Of a stretch of DNA of 64,000 bases, positions 10,117-18,517 are shown piece after piece (the first letter of the stretch is position 1; each line of letters starts with the position of its first letter). Both the position numbers and the translations under genes were made by a program. This DNA is from Glycomyces tenuis DSM 44171 (GTDB taxonomy: Bacteria; Actinomycetota; Actinomycetes; Mycobacteriales; Micromonosporaceae): NCBI RefSeq assembly GCF_000427885.1, contig NZ_ATYW01000024.1, positions 17,338-81,337 of the forward strand, given 5' to 3'. Under the pieces are notes generated by a model. That model had not been told where the DNA came from and did not search any database. It was given only the letters and a program-made list of their open reading frames with translations.

Positions 10117-10169
10117 CGACGCGGCGGAGCGGGCGCCCTCGGTTCGAGGGCGCCCGCTCCGCCGCGTCG
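10117..10169. terminator. 25-bp stem hairpin between convergent genes
   Basis: Two perfectly complementary 25-nt arms (CGACGCGGCGGAGCGGGCGC and onward) enclose a 3-nt loop, GTT. The hairpin sits between the oxidoreductase stop and the hisS stop and can end transcription from both sides. There is no long T-tract, as is usual in GC-rich actinobacteria. Confidence 0.85.
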
Positions 10170-10171
10170 GA

Positions 10172-11494
10172 CTATTCGGCGACGATGCGGGGGTGCAGGT
10201 CCTCGGCGGGAGGCTCCCAGGAGTCGAGGTCGACCGGGACCTGCTCCCCCGAGCGGATGTCCCGCATCTGGTGCCCGTCCTCCCCCGAGAAGAGCACGAA
10301 GGGGATGCCGCGCCGGTCGGCGAACTTGATCTGCTTGCCGTACTTGGCCGCCGAGGGCGAGACCTGCGTCGGGATGCCGCGGGCGCGCAGGCGCTGCGCG
10401 ATCGCGTTCGACGCCGAGCGGTCCTCCTCGCCGGCCACCGCCACCAGCACGCAGGTGGGGACCTCCCGGGTGGCCGTGAGCCTCCCCGACTGGAGCAGCG
10501 GCACCAGCAGCCGCGAGACGCCGATGGACAGGCCCACGCCGGGATAGGTGTGCTTGCCGTCCGAGGCGAGCGTGTCGTAGCGGCCGCCCGAGCAGACCGA
10601 GCCGAGGCCCTCGTGGCCCTCGAGGAAGGTCTCGTAGACCGTGCCGGTGTAGTAGTCGAGGCCGCGGGCGATCTTCAGGTCGGCGACGACCAGGCCGGGG
10701 GCCTCGGCCGCGGCGGCCTCGACGACGGCCGCCAGCTCGCTCAGCCCCTCCTCGAGCAGCGGGTTCGCGACGCCGAGGGCCTTGACCTCGTCGACGAACG
10801 AGGCGTCCGCCGAGGTGATCTCGGCGAGCCTCAGGCACGCCTCCGCCTGCTCGGGGCCGACCCCGAGCTCGTCCATGAGGAGCTTCGCGACGGCCTCGGC
10901 GCCGATCTTGTCGAGCTTGTCGATGATGCGGAGGGCCTCTTCGGTGTCGTCGATGCCGAGGCCCTGATAGAAGCCCTGGGAGAGCTTGCGGTTGTTGACG
11001 TGCATGCGCACCGGCGGCAGCGGCAGGCCGCGCAGCGCGTCCGCGATGACGAGCGGGATCTCGACCTCGTAGTGGGCGGGCAGCTCGCCCTGGTCGACGA
11101 TGTCGATGTCGGCCTGCAGGAACTCGCGGTAGCGGCCCTCCTGGGGGCGCTCGCCGCGCCAGCACGGCTGGATCTGGTAGCGGCGGAACGGGAACTGGAG
11201 CTTCCCGGCGTTCTCCAGGACGTAGCGCGCGAAGGGCACGGTCAGGTCGAAGTGGAGCCCGAGCCCGGCGTCGCCCGAGCCGGAGTCGGCCTGGAGCCGG
11301 CGCAGCACGTAGACCTCTTTCGACGTCTCGCCCTTGCGGAGCAGCTGATCCATGGGCTCGACGGCGCGCGTCCGGACGTTCGCGAAGCCGTGCAGCTCGA
11401 AGGCCCGGCGGAGATGGTCGACCACCTGCTGCTCGACGATGCGCTGCCGGGGCAGCAGTTCGGGGAAACCCGAGAGCGGCTGGGGTCGTGGCAT
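10172..11494 (-). CDS. hisS: Histidyl-tRNA synthetase
   Basis: Class II aminoacyl-tRNA synthetase that charges tRNA-His; 440 aa, slightly longer than many bacterial HisRS. Motif 2 is visible (CWRGERPQEGRYREFLQ), as are the histidine-binding LDYYTGTVYE and motif 3 near GVGLSIGVSRL. The C-terminal anticodon-binding domain begins at about residue 345. The ATG has GAGGAG 6 nt upstream. It lies 59 nt downstream of the metallo-beta-lactamase-fold gene on the same strand, the pairing seen in mycobacteria, so the two are probably co-transcribed. Confidence 0.97.
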   Translation of the reverse strand: MPRPQPLSGFPELLPRQRIVEQQVVDHLRRAFELHGFANVRTRAVEPMDQLLRKGETSKEVYVLRRLQADSGSGDAGLGLHFDLTVPFARYVLENAGKLQFPFRRYQIQPCWRGERPQEGRYREFLQADIDIVDQGELPAHYEVEIPLVIADALRGLPLPPVRMHVNNRKLSQGFYQGLGIDDTEEALRIIDKLDKIGAEAVAKLLMDELGVGPEQAEACLRLAEITSADASFVDEVKALGVANPLLEEGLSELAAVVEAAAAEAPGLVVADLKIARGLDYYTGTVYETFLEGHEGLGSVCSGGRYDTLASDGKHTYPGVGLSIGVSRLLVPLLQSGRLTATREVPTCVLVAVAGEEDRSASNAIAQRLRARGIPTQVSPSAAKYGKQIKFADRRGIPFVLFSGEDGHQMRDIRSGEQVPVDLDSWEPPAEDLHPRIVAE

Positions 11495-11553
11495 GGCTGT
11501 CTCCTCGTTCGGACTGGCTGCGATCGGATTGCCGCGGTCGCGGCGGGCGGCGC

Positions 11554-12231
11554 TCAGCGATGGAGCCGCGCCGCCACCTGCTTGAGGTAGGGGTTCGTGG
11601 CGCGCTCGGTCGCCATGGTGGTGCGCGGGCCGTGGCCGGGCAGGACGACGACCTCGTCGGCCAGCGGCAGGACCTTGCGCTCGAGGCTGTCCCACATCTG
11701 GGCGTCGCTGCCGCCGGGCAGGTCGGTGCGGCCGATGGCGCCGGCGAAGAGGACGTCGCCGGAGAGCGTGTAGGGCGCCTCGGCGCCCGAGGTGTGGAAC
11801 AGGATGGACCCGGCGGTGTGGCCGGGCGCGTGGTCGATCGTGAAGCGCATGCCGGCCAGCTCGACGTCGGCGCCGTCCTCGAGCACGGCCACGTCGTCCG
11901 GTTCGGTCCACTCCAGGCCGGTGCCGAACATGGCGCTGGTGCCCGGACCGAAGCCCCGGGCCGGGTCGGCGAGCAGGTGCTCGTCGTCCGAGTGGATGTA
12001 GGCGGGGACCTCGTGCGAGCCGCACACGGGCGTCACCGAGAAGGTGTGGTCGAGGTGCCCGTGGGAGAGCAGCACCGCCACCGGCTTGAGCCGGTGCTCG
12101 GACAGGACGTCCTCGAGACGCGGGGCGATGCCGATGCCGGGGTCGACGACGACGCACTCCGAACCGCGGCCGTCGGCCAGCACATAGCAGTTCGTGCCGA
12201 ACGCATCGGCCACAAGCGTCTCGATGAGCAC
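11554..12231 (-). CDS. Metallo-beta-lactamase-fold hydrolase (glyoxalase II-like)
   Basis: 225 aa. The metal-binding motif is SHGHLDHTF near residue 57, with further ligands in HAPGHTAGS (about 134-142), GDVLF and the C-terminal LPGHGPRT. This is the pattern of hydroxyacylglutathione hydrolase-like enzymes with a dinuclear metal site. Actinobacteria lack glutathione, so the substrate is more likely another thioester, perhaps of mycothiol; that is inference. Adjacent to hisS as in Mycobacterium (Rv2581c). Confidence 0.9.
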   Translation of the reverse strand: MLIETLVADAFGTNCYVLADGRGSECVVVDPGIGIAPRLEDVLSEHRLKPVAVLLSHGHLDHTFSVTPVCGSHEVPAYIHSDDEHLLADPARGFGPGTSAMFGTGLEWTEPDDVAVLEDGADVELAGMRFTIDHAPGHTAGSILFHTSGAEAPYTLSGDVLFAGAIGRTDLPGGSDAQMWDSLERKVLPLADEVVVLPGHGPRTTMATERATNPYLKQVAARLHR

Positions 12232-12360
12232 CCGCTCCCCCTTCCCTCGCGGGCCTCAGGATACACCCGGCGGCCAGCAGTGACCCGTCTGACAGAGCCG
12301 GATACACTGCCATTCGCGTAACCCCCAGTACGAGCAATGGTCAACCGAGGAGGCCCCGCA

Positions 12361-12675
12361 GTGCCCGCCAAGTCCAAGCACATGGAGCGGCGCAAGCAGC
12401 GCATCGCGAACGCGAAGAAGAACGCGCGCCTGGCGGGCAAGCTGCGCCGCCGCCGGAGGCTCCAGGCCACGTTCGGACTGCTGGCCATCATCGTGCTCGT
12501 GGGCGCCGGGTACCTGTGGCAGAGCGGATTCTTCGAGTCCGACGAGCCCGCCGACGACCCGGCCGTGACCGAGACCCCCACCTCCGACGTCAGCGGCTCG
12601 CCCACCGCGGAGCCGACGGACGGGGCGAGCGAGGCGCCGACCGGCGAGACGCCGACCGCGGAGACGACCGAATAA
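12361..12675 (+). CDS. Small single-pass membrane protein with basic N-terminus and acidic Thr/Pro tail
   Basis: 104 aa if translation starts at the GTG preceded by AGGAGG with 7-nt spacing. An ATG 24 nt upstream has no ribosome site. Residues 1-35 are strongly basic (ERRKQRIANAKKNARLAGK). One helix follows (FGLLAIIVLVGAGYLW), then about 50 Glu/Thr/Pro/Ser residues predicted to be outside. A plausible promoter, GTGACC, 17 nt, TACACT, lies at 12282-12310. The following cyclophilin gene has a similar basic N-terminus and helix, so the two may form an operon. Function unknown. Confidence 0.8.
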   Translation: MPAKSKHMERRKQRIANAKKNARLAGKLRRRRRLQATFGLLAIIVLVGAGYLWQSGFFESDEPADDPAVTETPTSDVSGSPTAEPTDGASEAPTGETPTAETTE

Positions 12676-12711
12676 CCCCTGACAGACGACGAATTCGAAG
12701 GAGACCCGACG

Positions 12712-13548
12712 GTGGCGTCGAAACAATCGCAACGCATGGCCGCCCGCCAGCAGCTTCAGCAGCGCATGGCGGAGAAGGCGGAGCGCGAGCGCAAGCAGCG
12801 CACCGTCTGGTGGAGCATCGGCGGCGTCGGCGCGCTCGTCGTGCTGGGGCTCCTGGCGTGGGTCGCCTTCACCGTGTTCGCGCCCGATGAGGAGAGCGAC
12901 TCCGCTTCGGACGACACCGCGTCCACCGCCCCCAGCGAGGAGGAGTCCCCCGCCACCGTCCCCGACGGCGTGCCGGTCGAGCCGGTCATCATCGACTCGA
13001 TGACCATGAGCGAGCCCGAGTCGGGCGAGACCGCCGAGTGCGCGTACACGCCCACCACCGGCACCGAGACGCCGCCCGCCGAGCAGCCCGCCTCCGGGGT
13101 GCAGGAGATGACCATCGAGACCGGTCTGGGGACGATCACCGCCGAGATCGACACCGCGAACGCCCCGTGCACCGCCGGCTCGTTCACCTACCTCGCCGGC
13201 CAGGGCTACTTCGACGGCTCGCAGTGCCACCGGCTGACCACCGAGGGCATCTTCGTCCTCCAATGCGGTGATCCCGACGCGCGCGCCGCGCTCGAGTCGG
13301 GCAACCCGCAGGGCGCGGGCATGGGCGGCCCCGGCTACCAGATGGCCGAGGAGAACCTGCCCGAGGAGGCCGAGAACAACTACCCGGCCGGGACCCTCGC
13401 GATGGCGAACGCCGGGGCGGGCACCACCGGCAGCCAGTTCTTCCTCGTCTACGAGGACACGAGCCTGCCCGCCGACTACACGATCCTGGGGCAGATCACC
13501 TCCGGCCTCGAGGTCGTGCAGGAGGTCGCCGCGGCCGGCGCCATGTGA
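12712..13548 (+). CDS. ppiB: Membrane-anchored cyclophilin-type peptidyl-prolyl isomerase
   Basis: 278 aa. The GTG start has AAGGAGA 7 nt upstream. A basic cytoplasmic tail (1-31) precedes a single transmembrane helix (about 33-55), an acidic Ser/Glu linker, and a cyclophilin domain from about residue 130. Typical elements include a GYFDGSQCHRLT strand, MANAGAGTTGSQFFLVY and YTILGQIT. The usual arginine of FHRVI is RLT-shifted here (CHRLTTEG), so catalytic activity may be modest. It likely assists folding of exported proteins. In Mycobacterium, ppiB has this neighbourhood but rel points the other way. Confidence 0.92.
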   Translation: MASKQSQRMAARQQLQQRMAEKAERERKQRTVWWSIGGVGALVVLGLLAWVAFTVFAPDEESDSASDDTASTAPSEEESPATVPDGVPVEPVIIDSMTMSEPESGETAECAYTPTTGTETPPAEQPASGVQEMTIETGLGTITAEIDTANAPCTAGSFTYLAGQGYFDGSQCHRLTTEGIFVLQCGDPDARAALESGNPQGAGMGGPGYQMAEENLPEEAENNYPAGTLAMANAGAGTTGSQFFLVYEDTSLPADYTILGQITSGLEVVQEVAAAGAM

Positions 13549-13613
13549 TCCACGAGCCGGGGGCCGATGCTGGCCCCGGTTACCATGGGAACCTAAGCTT
13601 GATGAGCGATACC

Positions 13614-13751
13614 GGCACCTACGGCGAAGTTCGCGGGGCCTGAACGGGTACCCCGGGGCGACGCTCGCGAGCCGCAAACGGGTACCCACGGCGACGCTTG
13701 CGAGCCGTAAATTGGCACCCACGGTGAAGCTTGCGAGCCGTAAATTGGCAC
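13614..13751 (+). repeat. 33-34-bp tandem repeat array upstream of rel, copy A
   Basis: Four full units and part of a fifth start at 13614, 13646, 13680, 13714 and 13747. The last two full units share CGACGCTTGCGAGCCGTAAA or GAAGCTTGCGAGCCGTAAAT almost exactly; the first is diverged. The consensus core is CACGGCGAAGCTTGCGAGCC. The array ends 22 nt before the rel start and is sense-oriented to it. Spacers are absent, so it is a direct tandem array and not CRISPR. The same unit occurs upstream of pgsA and, diverged, at 5749. Confidence 0.88.
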
Positions 13752-13773
13752 AGCGAGTCATGAGGAGGCGACG

Positions 13774-16146
13774 GTGGTGACCGAACGAGCCGCAGGGCCC
13801 GACGGGAGGATCTCGGACACCGAGACGCAGGCCTCCGGCTCGGAGGCCGTCTCGGTCGGTCCGCCCACGGGTCGGCGCATGCGCGCCCGCCTGGCGCGGT
13901 TCAACGCGCCCTGGCAGTCCTCGACGCTGCCCGAGGTCCTCGAACCCCTGGTGGCGACCCACCGGGCCGCCCACCCGCGGGCCGACGTGCGGCTACTCCA
14001 GCAGGCGTACACGCGGGCCGAGCAGCTGCACAGCGGCCAGTTCCGCAAGTCCGGCGACCCGTACATCACGCATCCGCTCGCGGTGGCCTCGATCCTGGCC
14101 GAGCTCGGCATGGACACGAACACGCTGGTCGCGGCGCTGCTGCACGACACGGTCGAGGACACCGAGTACACGCTCGACGAGCTCGCCGACGAGTTCGGCG
14201 GCGAGGTCGCGCTCCTCGTCGACGGCGTCACCAAGCTCGACAAGGTGAAGCTCGGGGACGCGGCCAAGGCCGAGACCATCCGCAAGATGGTCGTGGCGAT
14301 GGCCAAGGACCCCCGCGTGCTGGTCATCAAGCTCGCCGACCGGCTGCACAACATGCGCACGCTGACGTTCCTGGCGCCCGAGAAGCAGGAGCAGAAGGCC
14401 CGCGAGACGCTCGAGATCCTCGCCCCGCTGGCCCACCGCCTCGGGATGAACACCATCAAATGGGAGCTCGAGGACCTCTCCTTCGCGACGCTGTACAAGA
14501 AGCGGTACTCCGAGATCGCCCGCCTGGTCTCCGAGCACTCCCCGCAGCGGGAGATGCTCCTCCAGCAGGTGACCGCGCAGGTCAAGGAGCAGCTGAAGGA
14601 CTCCCGGATCAAGGCGGACGTGTCGGGCCGGCCGAAGCACCTGTACTCGATCTACCAGAAGATGATCGTGCGCGGCCGCGACTTCAACGACATCTACGAC
14701 CTCGTCGGCCTGCGGATCCTGGTCGAGAACGAGCGGGACTGCTATGCGGCCCTCGGGGTGATCCACGCGTCCTGGCAGCCGGTTCCCGGCCGCTTCAAGG
14801 ACTACATCGCGATGCCGAAGTTCAACATGTACCAGTCGCTGCACACGACGGTCATCGGGCCGAACGGCAAGCCGGTCGAGATGCAGATCCGCACCTGGGC
14901 GATGCACCGCACCGCCGAGTACGGCATCGCGGCGCACTGGAAGTACAAGGAGACGAAGAACTCCACCGTCGCGGGCCCGCCCGCGCACATCGACGACATG
15001 GCGTGGCTGCGCCAGCTGCTGGACTGGCAGCGGGAGGCGGCCGACCCCTCGGAGTTCCTCGACGCGCTGCGCTTCGACCTGGCCTCCTCGGAGGCGTACG
15101 TGTTCACCCCCAAGGGCGACGTGATCGCGCTGCCGGCGGGCTCGACGCCGGTCGACTTCGCCTACGCCGTCCACACCGAGGTCGGCAGGCGGTGCATCGG
15201 CGCGCAGGTGAACGGCAAGATCGTGCCGCTGGAGTCGACGCTGTCGAACGGCGACGTGGTCGAGGTGTTCACCTCGAACTCGGAGACCGCCGGTCCGAGC
15301 GAGGACTGGCTGAACTTCGTCAAGAGTCCGCGGGCCCGCACCAAGATCAAGCAGTACTTCAAGAAGGAGCGCCGCGAGGAGGCGATCGAGCTCGGCAAGG
15401 ACGAGCTCACGCGCGCGATGCGCAAGCGGCGGCTGCCGCTGCAGCGGATGCTCACGCACGACAATCTGACCTCGCTCGCGAAGGACTTGAACCTCAAGGA
15501 CGTCGAGGCGCTGTACGCCGCGCTGGGCGAGCGCCACATCTCGCCGACGCACGTGGTGACGCGCCTGCTGGAGGTCCAGGGCGGCGCCGAGGGCGCCACC
15601 GAGGACATGGCGGAGGCGACGGCGCCGACGCAGCCGGCGAGGATCGTGCCCGAGGCGCACGGCGACATCCACGTCGCGGTGACGGTGGCGGGCATGGACG
15701 AGGGCGAGATGCCGGTGCGGCTCGCCCACTGCTGCAACCCGATCCCGGGCGATTCGATCATCGGCTTCGCGACGCGCTACCACGTGATCAGCATTCACCG
15801 GCGGGACTGCGAGAACGCCGAGGAGCGCATCGAGCTGCAACCGGACCGGGTGCTGGAGGTCCGCTGGTCCGACGAGGACGACCAGGCGACCTTCGTGGCG
15901 ACGGTGCAGGTCGAGGCGCTGGACCGCCATCGTCTGCTGGCCGACGTGACGCAGGTGCTGTCGGGCGAGCGCGTGTCGATCCTGTCGGCGACGGTGACGA
16001 CGACGAGGGACCGGGTCGCGCTGTCGCGCTTCACTTTCGAGATGGCGACGCCCGAGCACCTGGACCACATCATCAAGGTGATCCGCAAGGTCGACGGCGT
16101 CTACGACGCCTACCGCCTCACCGGCGCCGAGTCGTCCAGGCCCTGA
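13774..16146 (+). CDS. rel: Bifunctional (p)ppGpp synthetase/hydrolase Rel
   Basis: 790 aa stringent-response enzyme. The HD hydrolase domain has LLHDTVEDT near residue 125. The RelA/SpoT synthetase domain includes [12 protein letters not shown] (near 290) and [11 protein letters not shown] (near 353). A TGS domain ([16 protein letters not shown], about 443-505), a conserved HCCNPIPGD segment (near 650) and a C-terminal ACT domain (about 700-789) follow. An intact HD motif means both making and degrading the alarmone. Two adjacent GTG codons can start translation; AGGAGG lies 5 or 8 nt upstream. It is convergent with the monooxygenase and opposite to secDF, unlike in mycobacteria. Confidence 0.97.
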   Translation: MVTERAAGPDGRISDTETQASGSEAVSVGPPTGRRMRARLARFNAPWQSSTLPEVLEPLVATHRAAHPRADVRLLQQAYTRAEQLHSGQFRKSGDPYITHPLAVASILAELGMDTNTLVAALLHDTVEDTEYTLDELADEFGGEVALLVDGVTKLDKVKLGDAAKAETIRKMVVAMAKDPRVLVIKLADRLHNMRTLTFLAPEKQEQKARETLEILAPLAHRLGMNTIKWELEDLSFATLYKKRYSEIARLVSEHSPQREMLLQQVTAQVKEQLKDSRIKADVSGRPKHLYSIYQKMIVRGRDFNDIYDLVGLRILVENERDCYAALGVIHASWQPVPGRFKDYIAMPKFNMYQSLHTTVIGPNGKPVEMQIRTWAMHRTAEYGIAAHWKYKETKNSTVAGPPAHIDDMAWLRQLLDWQREAADPSEFLDALRFDLASSEAYVFTPKGDVIALPAGSTPVDFAYAVHTEVGRRCIGAQVNGKIVPLESTLSNGDVVEVFTSNSETAGPSEDWLNFVKSPRARTKIKQYFKKERREEAIELGKDELTRAMRKRRLPLQRMLTHDNLTSLAKDLNLKDVEALYAALGERHISPTHVVTRLLEVQGGAEGATEDMAEATAPTQPARIVPEAHGDIHVAVTVAGMDEGEMPVRLAHCCNPIPGDSIIGFATRYHVISIHRRDCENAEERIELQPDRVLEVRWSDEDDQATFVATVQVEALDRHRLLADVTQVLSGERVSILSATVTTTRDRVALSRFTFEMATPEHLDHIIKVIRKVDGVYDAYRLTGAESSRP

Positions 16147-16359
16147 GCGGTACGGCGAACCGGCTCCCGTTCGTCGCAGCCGTTCGCGAAGTCGACGACG
16201 GCGGCATCGCCTCGTGTCACGGTTCGGGCCTACCGCATATGAGGTGCGATCGGCCGGTTTCGTGGCGTACGTCAGGCTTCGCGCCCCAGGGCGGCGGTGG
16301 TTCCGAGGGTCGCTATATGTTTGGGGCGATTCCCTGGTGGCACAACCGAAAGCGTGGCG

Positions 16360-16839
16360 ATGACGACACTCTCCGATTTCAGCGAAGACGAACGGGCCCT
16401 CATCCTGGACGCTCCGGGGGCGGTGCTCAACGCCACCGTCGTCTCCGACGGGCGGCCGAGCCCCCTGGAGTTCCTCAAGGAGCTCTCCGCGGGCGCCAAG
16501 GTGTTCCGGGAGGCGCAGCGGGACGAGAACCGATTCGTGCGGGCCGTCGCGAACGCGATCCGCGAACGCGGAAGCGACAGTTCGGGCGGCCAGGGCCTCC
16601 CCGACTCGGAGGAGGCGATGTCCGCGGCGCTCGACCAGGCCGGGCGGGCGCTCACGCTGCTGCGGGAGCGGGCCGACGGCGACGACGCCGAGGAGTACGG
16701 CGCGTGGCTGGTCCGCATCGCCGTGCACGTCAGCGAGGCGTCCAAGTCCAAGCTCGGAGGACTCTTCAGCAAGAAGGTCGCCGTCACCCCCGGCGAGCAG
16801 GCCTTCATCGAGCGGCTCACCGAGGCCGTCAAGGACTAA
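16360..16839 (+). CDS. Conserved hypothetical soluble protein
   Basis: 159 aa, acidic, no signal or membrane segment, no motif I can name. It begins MTTLSDFSEDERALILDAPG and ends with a basic patch LGGLFSKK before an amphipathic helix. Composition and codon use look like a real helical protein. An in-frame GTG two codons upstream is an alternative start, and no strong ribosome site is seen. The stop lies inside the expected 3' end of the convergent monooxygenase gene. It sits in the gap where mycobacteria have apt next to rel, but it is not a phosphoribosyltransferase. Confidence 0.75.
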   Translation: MTTLSDFSEDERALILDAPGAVLNATVVSDGRPSPLEFLKELSAGAKVFREAQRDENRFVRAVANAIRERGSDSSGGQGLPDSEEAMSAALDQAGRALTLLRERADGDDAEEYGAWLVRIAVHVSEASKSKLGGLFSKKVAVTPGEQAFIERLTEAVKD

Positions 16840-18042
16840 GGCCGCGGCCTCCCAGTCGATGTCGTAGGCGTACTGCCAGGCGGTCTTCTCCGGAGTGTTG
16901 AACTTCTCGAGGAAGAAGGGCATGAGGAGGTCGCGGAACCTCGCCGCCAGCGGGCCCGCGGCCTTGGCCCGGTTGGTCCTGGCCGCCGCGGCGATGACGC
17001 GTTCGACGCGCTCGCGGCGCCGCCGCCGGTAGGCCTGGAAGGCCGCCTCCGGCGGGAGGTCGCGCAGGCACAGGGCCAGTTCGACGGCCGACTCCGCCGC
17101 GAGCGAGGCCCCCTGCCCCGAGGACGGCGAGGTGGCGTGCGCGGCGTCGCCGACCAGGACCATCCGGCCCTTCGACCACCGCGGCAGGCGCGGCAGGTCC
17201 TCGAGCTTGTGCGCCGGGGCGAAGTCCTCCGGTGTCACGCGGTCGAGGATCGCCGTCGCCGGGCCGTGGTCGCGCGCGAAGGCGAGGCGCAGGCGCCGCA
17301 TCCAGGTCTCGACGTCGGTCTCCCGCAGCTCGTCACGATCGATGCGCCTGATCGGGAGGTTGGCGAACCAACCGCATTCGTCCCCTTCGATCTGGTATCC
17401 GAAGAAGGCCGTGCGGCCGAACACGAAGTGCTGGGCGCCGCCGGTGTCTGGCAGGCCGTCGCCCTCGACGTAGCCGCCGAAGCTGACCAGGCCGGTGTAG
17501 CGCGGCTCGGGCGCCTTGGGGTCGATGCGGGTGCGCACGGCCGAGTGGATGCCGTCGCAGCCGATGAGGACGTCGGCTTCGGCGGTGGTGTGGTCGTCGA
17601 ACTGGGCTATGACGCTGCGCCCGGTGTCGACGGCGTCGACGAAGCGTTTGCCGTACACGAACTCGACGCCTTCGGCCGCGGCGTGGCGCTGGAGCTCGGC
17701 GGTCAGGGTGCCGCGCGGGAGCGTGAGGCGGGGACGCAGCTCGGGGAGGTCGCTCATCTCGCCGAGGACCTTGCCGGTGTAGCTCTGGACGATGAACCGG
17801 GGCGTGGGCGCGGCGAGGCCGTCGAGCAGGTGGTCGGCGCCGACGAGGGCGAGCGCGGCCCGGCCGTTGGGGGCGATCGAGAGCGGCCCGCCCGCGGTTC
17901 CCGAACCGGGGCGGCGGGCCTCGTGGACGACCGCTTCGATGCCGGCCCTGCGCAGCGCGAGCGCGGCCGTCGGGCCGGCCACGCCCCCGCCGATGATGAT
18001 CGCGGTCTTGGCCTTGGCCTGGGGTTTCGCTGTGTCGGTCAT
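16829..18042 (-). CDS. FAD-dependent monooxygenase (aromatic hydroxylase family), 3' end abnormal
   Basis: About 400 residues match the PF01494-type flavin monooxygenases. They include the FAD motif AIIIGGGVAGPTAALAL at the N-terminus, VLIGCDGIHSAVRT (the DG motif, near 165) and MVLVGDAAHATSPSSGQGAS (near 290). The ATG is at 18042. Homology-like sequence ends around AYDIDWEA near 16850, but this frame has no stop there: it continues antisense through the hypothetical gene and most of rel to 13993. Both other frames stop at once (16836 and 16829), so a small 3' frameshift is likely. The end given here is the stop in one neighbouring frame. Substrate unknown. Confidence 0.75.
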
Positions 18043-18236
18043 GTCGGTCTCCGCTGGTCGATGTGCGTTGCGGCCACGGTATGGCGGAGTTCGGGCGCGG
18101 CGAATCGGCCTGGAGTCGCGTCCGGGGATCGACCGGGGTTGTACGCGGGGCCCGGGTGCGCTCTTCCGCGAGTGCGCCCCTGGGGCGCCTTGGAGCCTTT
18201 ATATTGAACGTCACTCACGCACAAAGGGGGATTACC

Positions 18237-18434
18237 GTGGGTATGGACGACAAGTTCAACGAGATGAAGGACAAGGCCCGGGACAAGGCCGACGAGGCCA
18301 AGGACAAGGGCAGCGAGATGTTCAACCGCGACAAGGACTCGCCGGAGGACGACGAGCAGGGCGGCGGTCGCATGGACGACCTCAAGGAGCGGGGCCAGGA
18401 CGCCGCCTCGAGGTTCCAGGACCGGGGCGAGTAG
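18237..18434 (+). CDS. Small highly charged helical protein (CsbD/MT0933-antitoxin-like)
   Basis: 65 aa; 18243 ATG is an alternative start, but AAGGGGG lies 6 nt before the GTG. The sequence is almost entirely Lys, Asp, Glu, Arg and Ala (KDKARDKADEAKDKG), with no Cys and no hydrophobic core, and is probably an extended helix. It resembles stress proteins of the CsbD type and the short Rv0909/MT0933-like antitoxins, which I cannot tell apart by eye. No toxin gene is beside it. TATATT about 35 nt upstream of the start (near 18202) may be the -10 element. A strong hairpin follows. Confidence 0.75.
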   Translation: MGMDDKFNEMKDKARDKADEAKDKGSEMFNRDKDSPEDDEQGGGRMDDLKERGQDAASRFQDRGE

Positions 18435-18460
18435 CCGGGCGGTCTCACCGAAAGCGCGAG

Positions 18461-18493
18461 GGGCGGGCGGATCCGATTCGGATCCGCCCGCCC
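18461..18493. terminator. Hairpin between convergent small protein gene and secF
   Basis: GGGCGGGCGGATCCG and its exact complement flank a 3-nt loop, ATT, and TCTTGTT follows. It sits between the stop codons of two convergent genes. Confidence 0.85.
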
Positions 18494-18517
18494 TCTTGTT
18501 CGCGTCTGGAGCGCGGT

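Noticed and set aside
13614..13751. Possible CRISPR array
   Set aside because: Repeats abut each other with no spacers, diverge between units and have no cas genes nearby.
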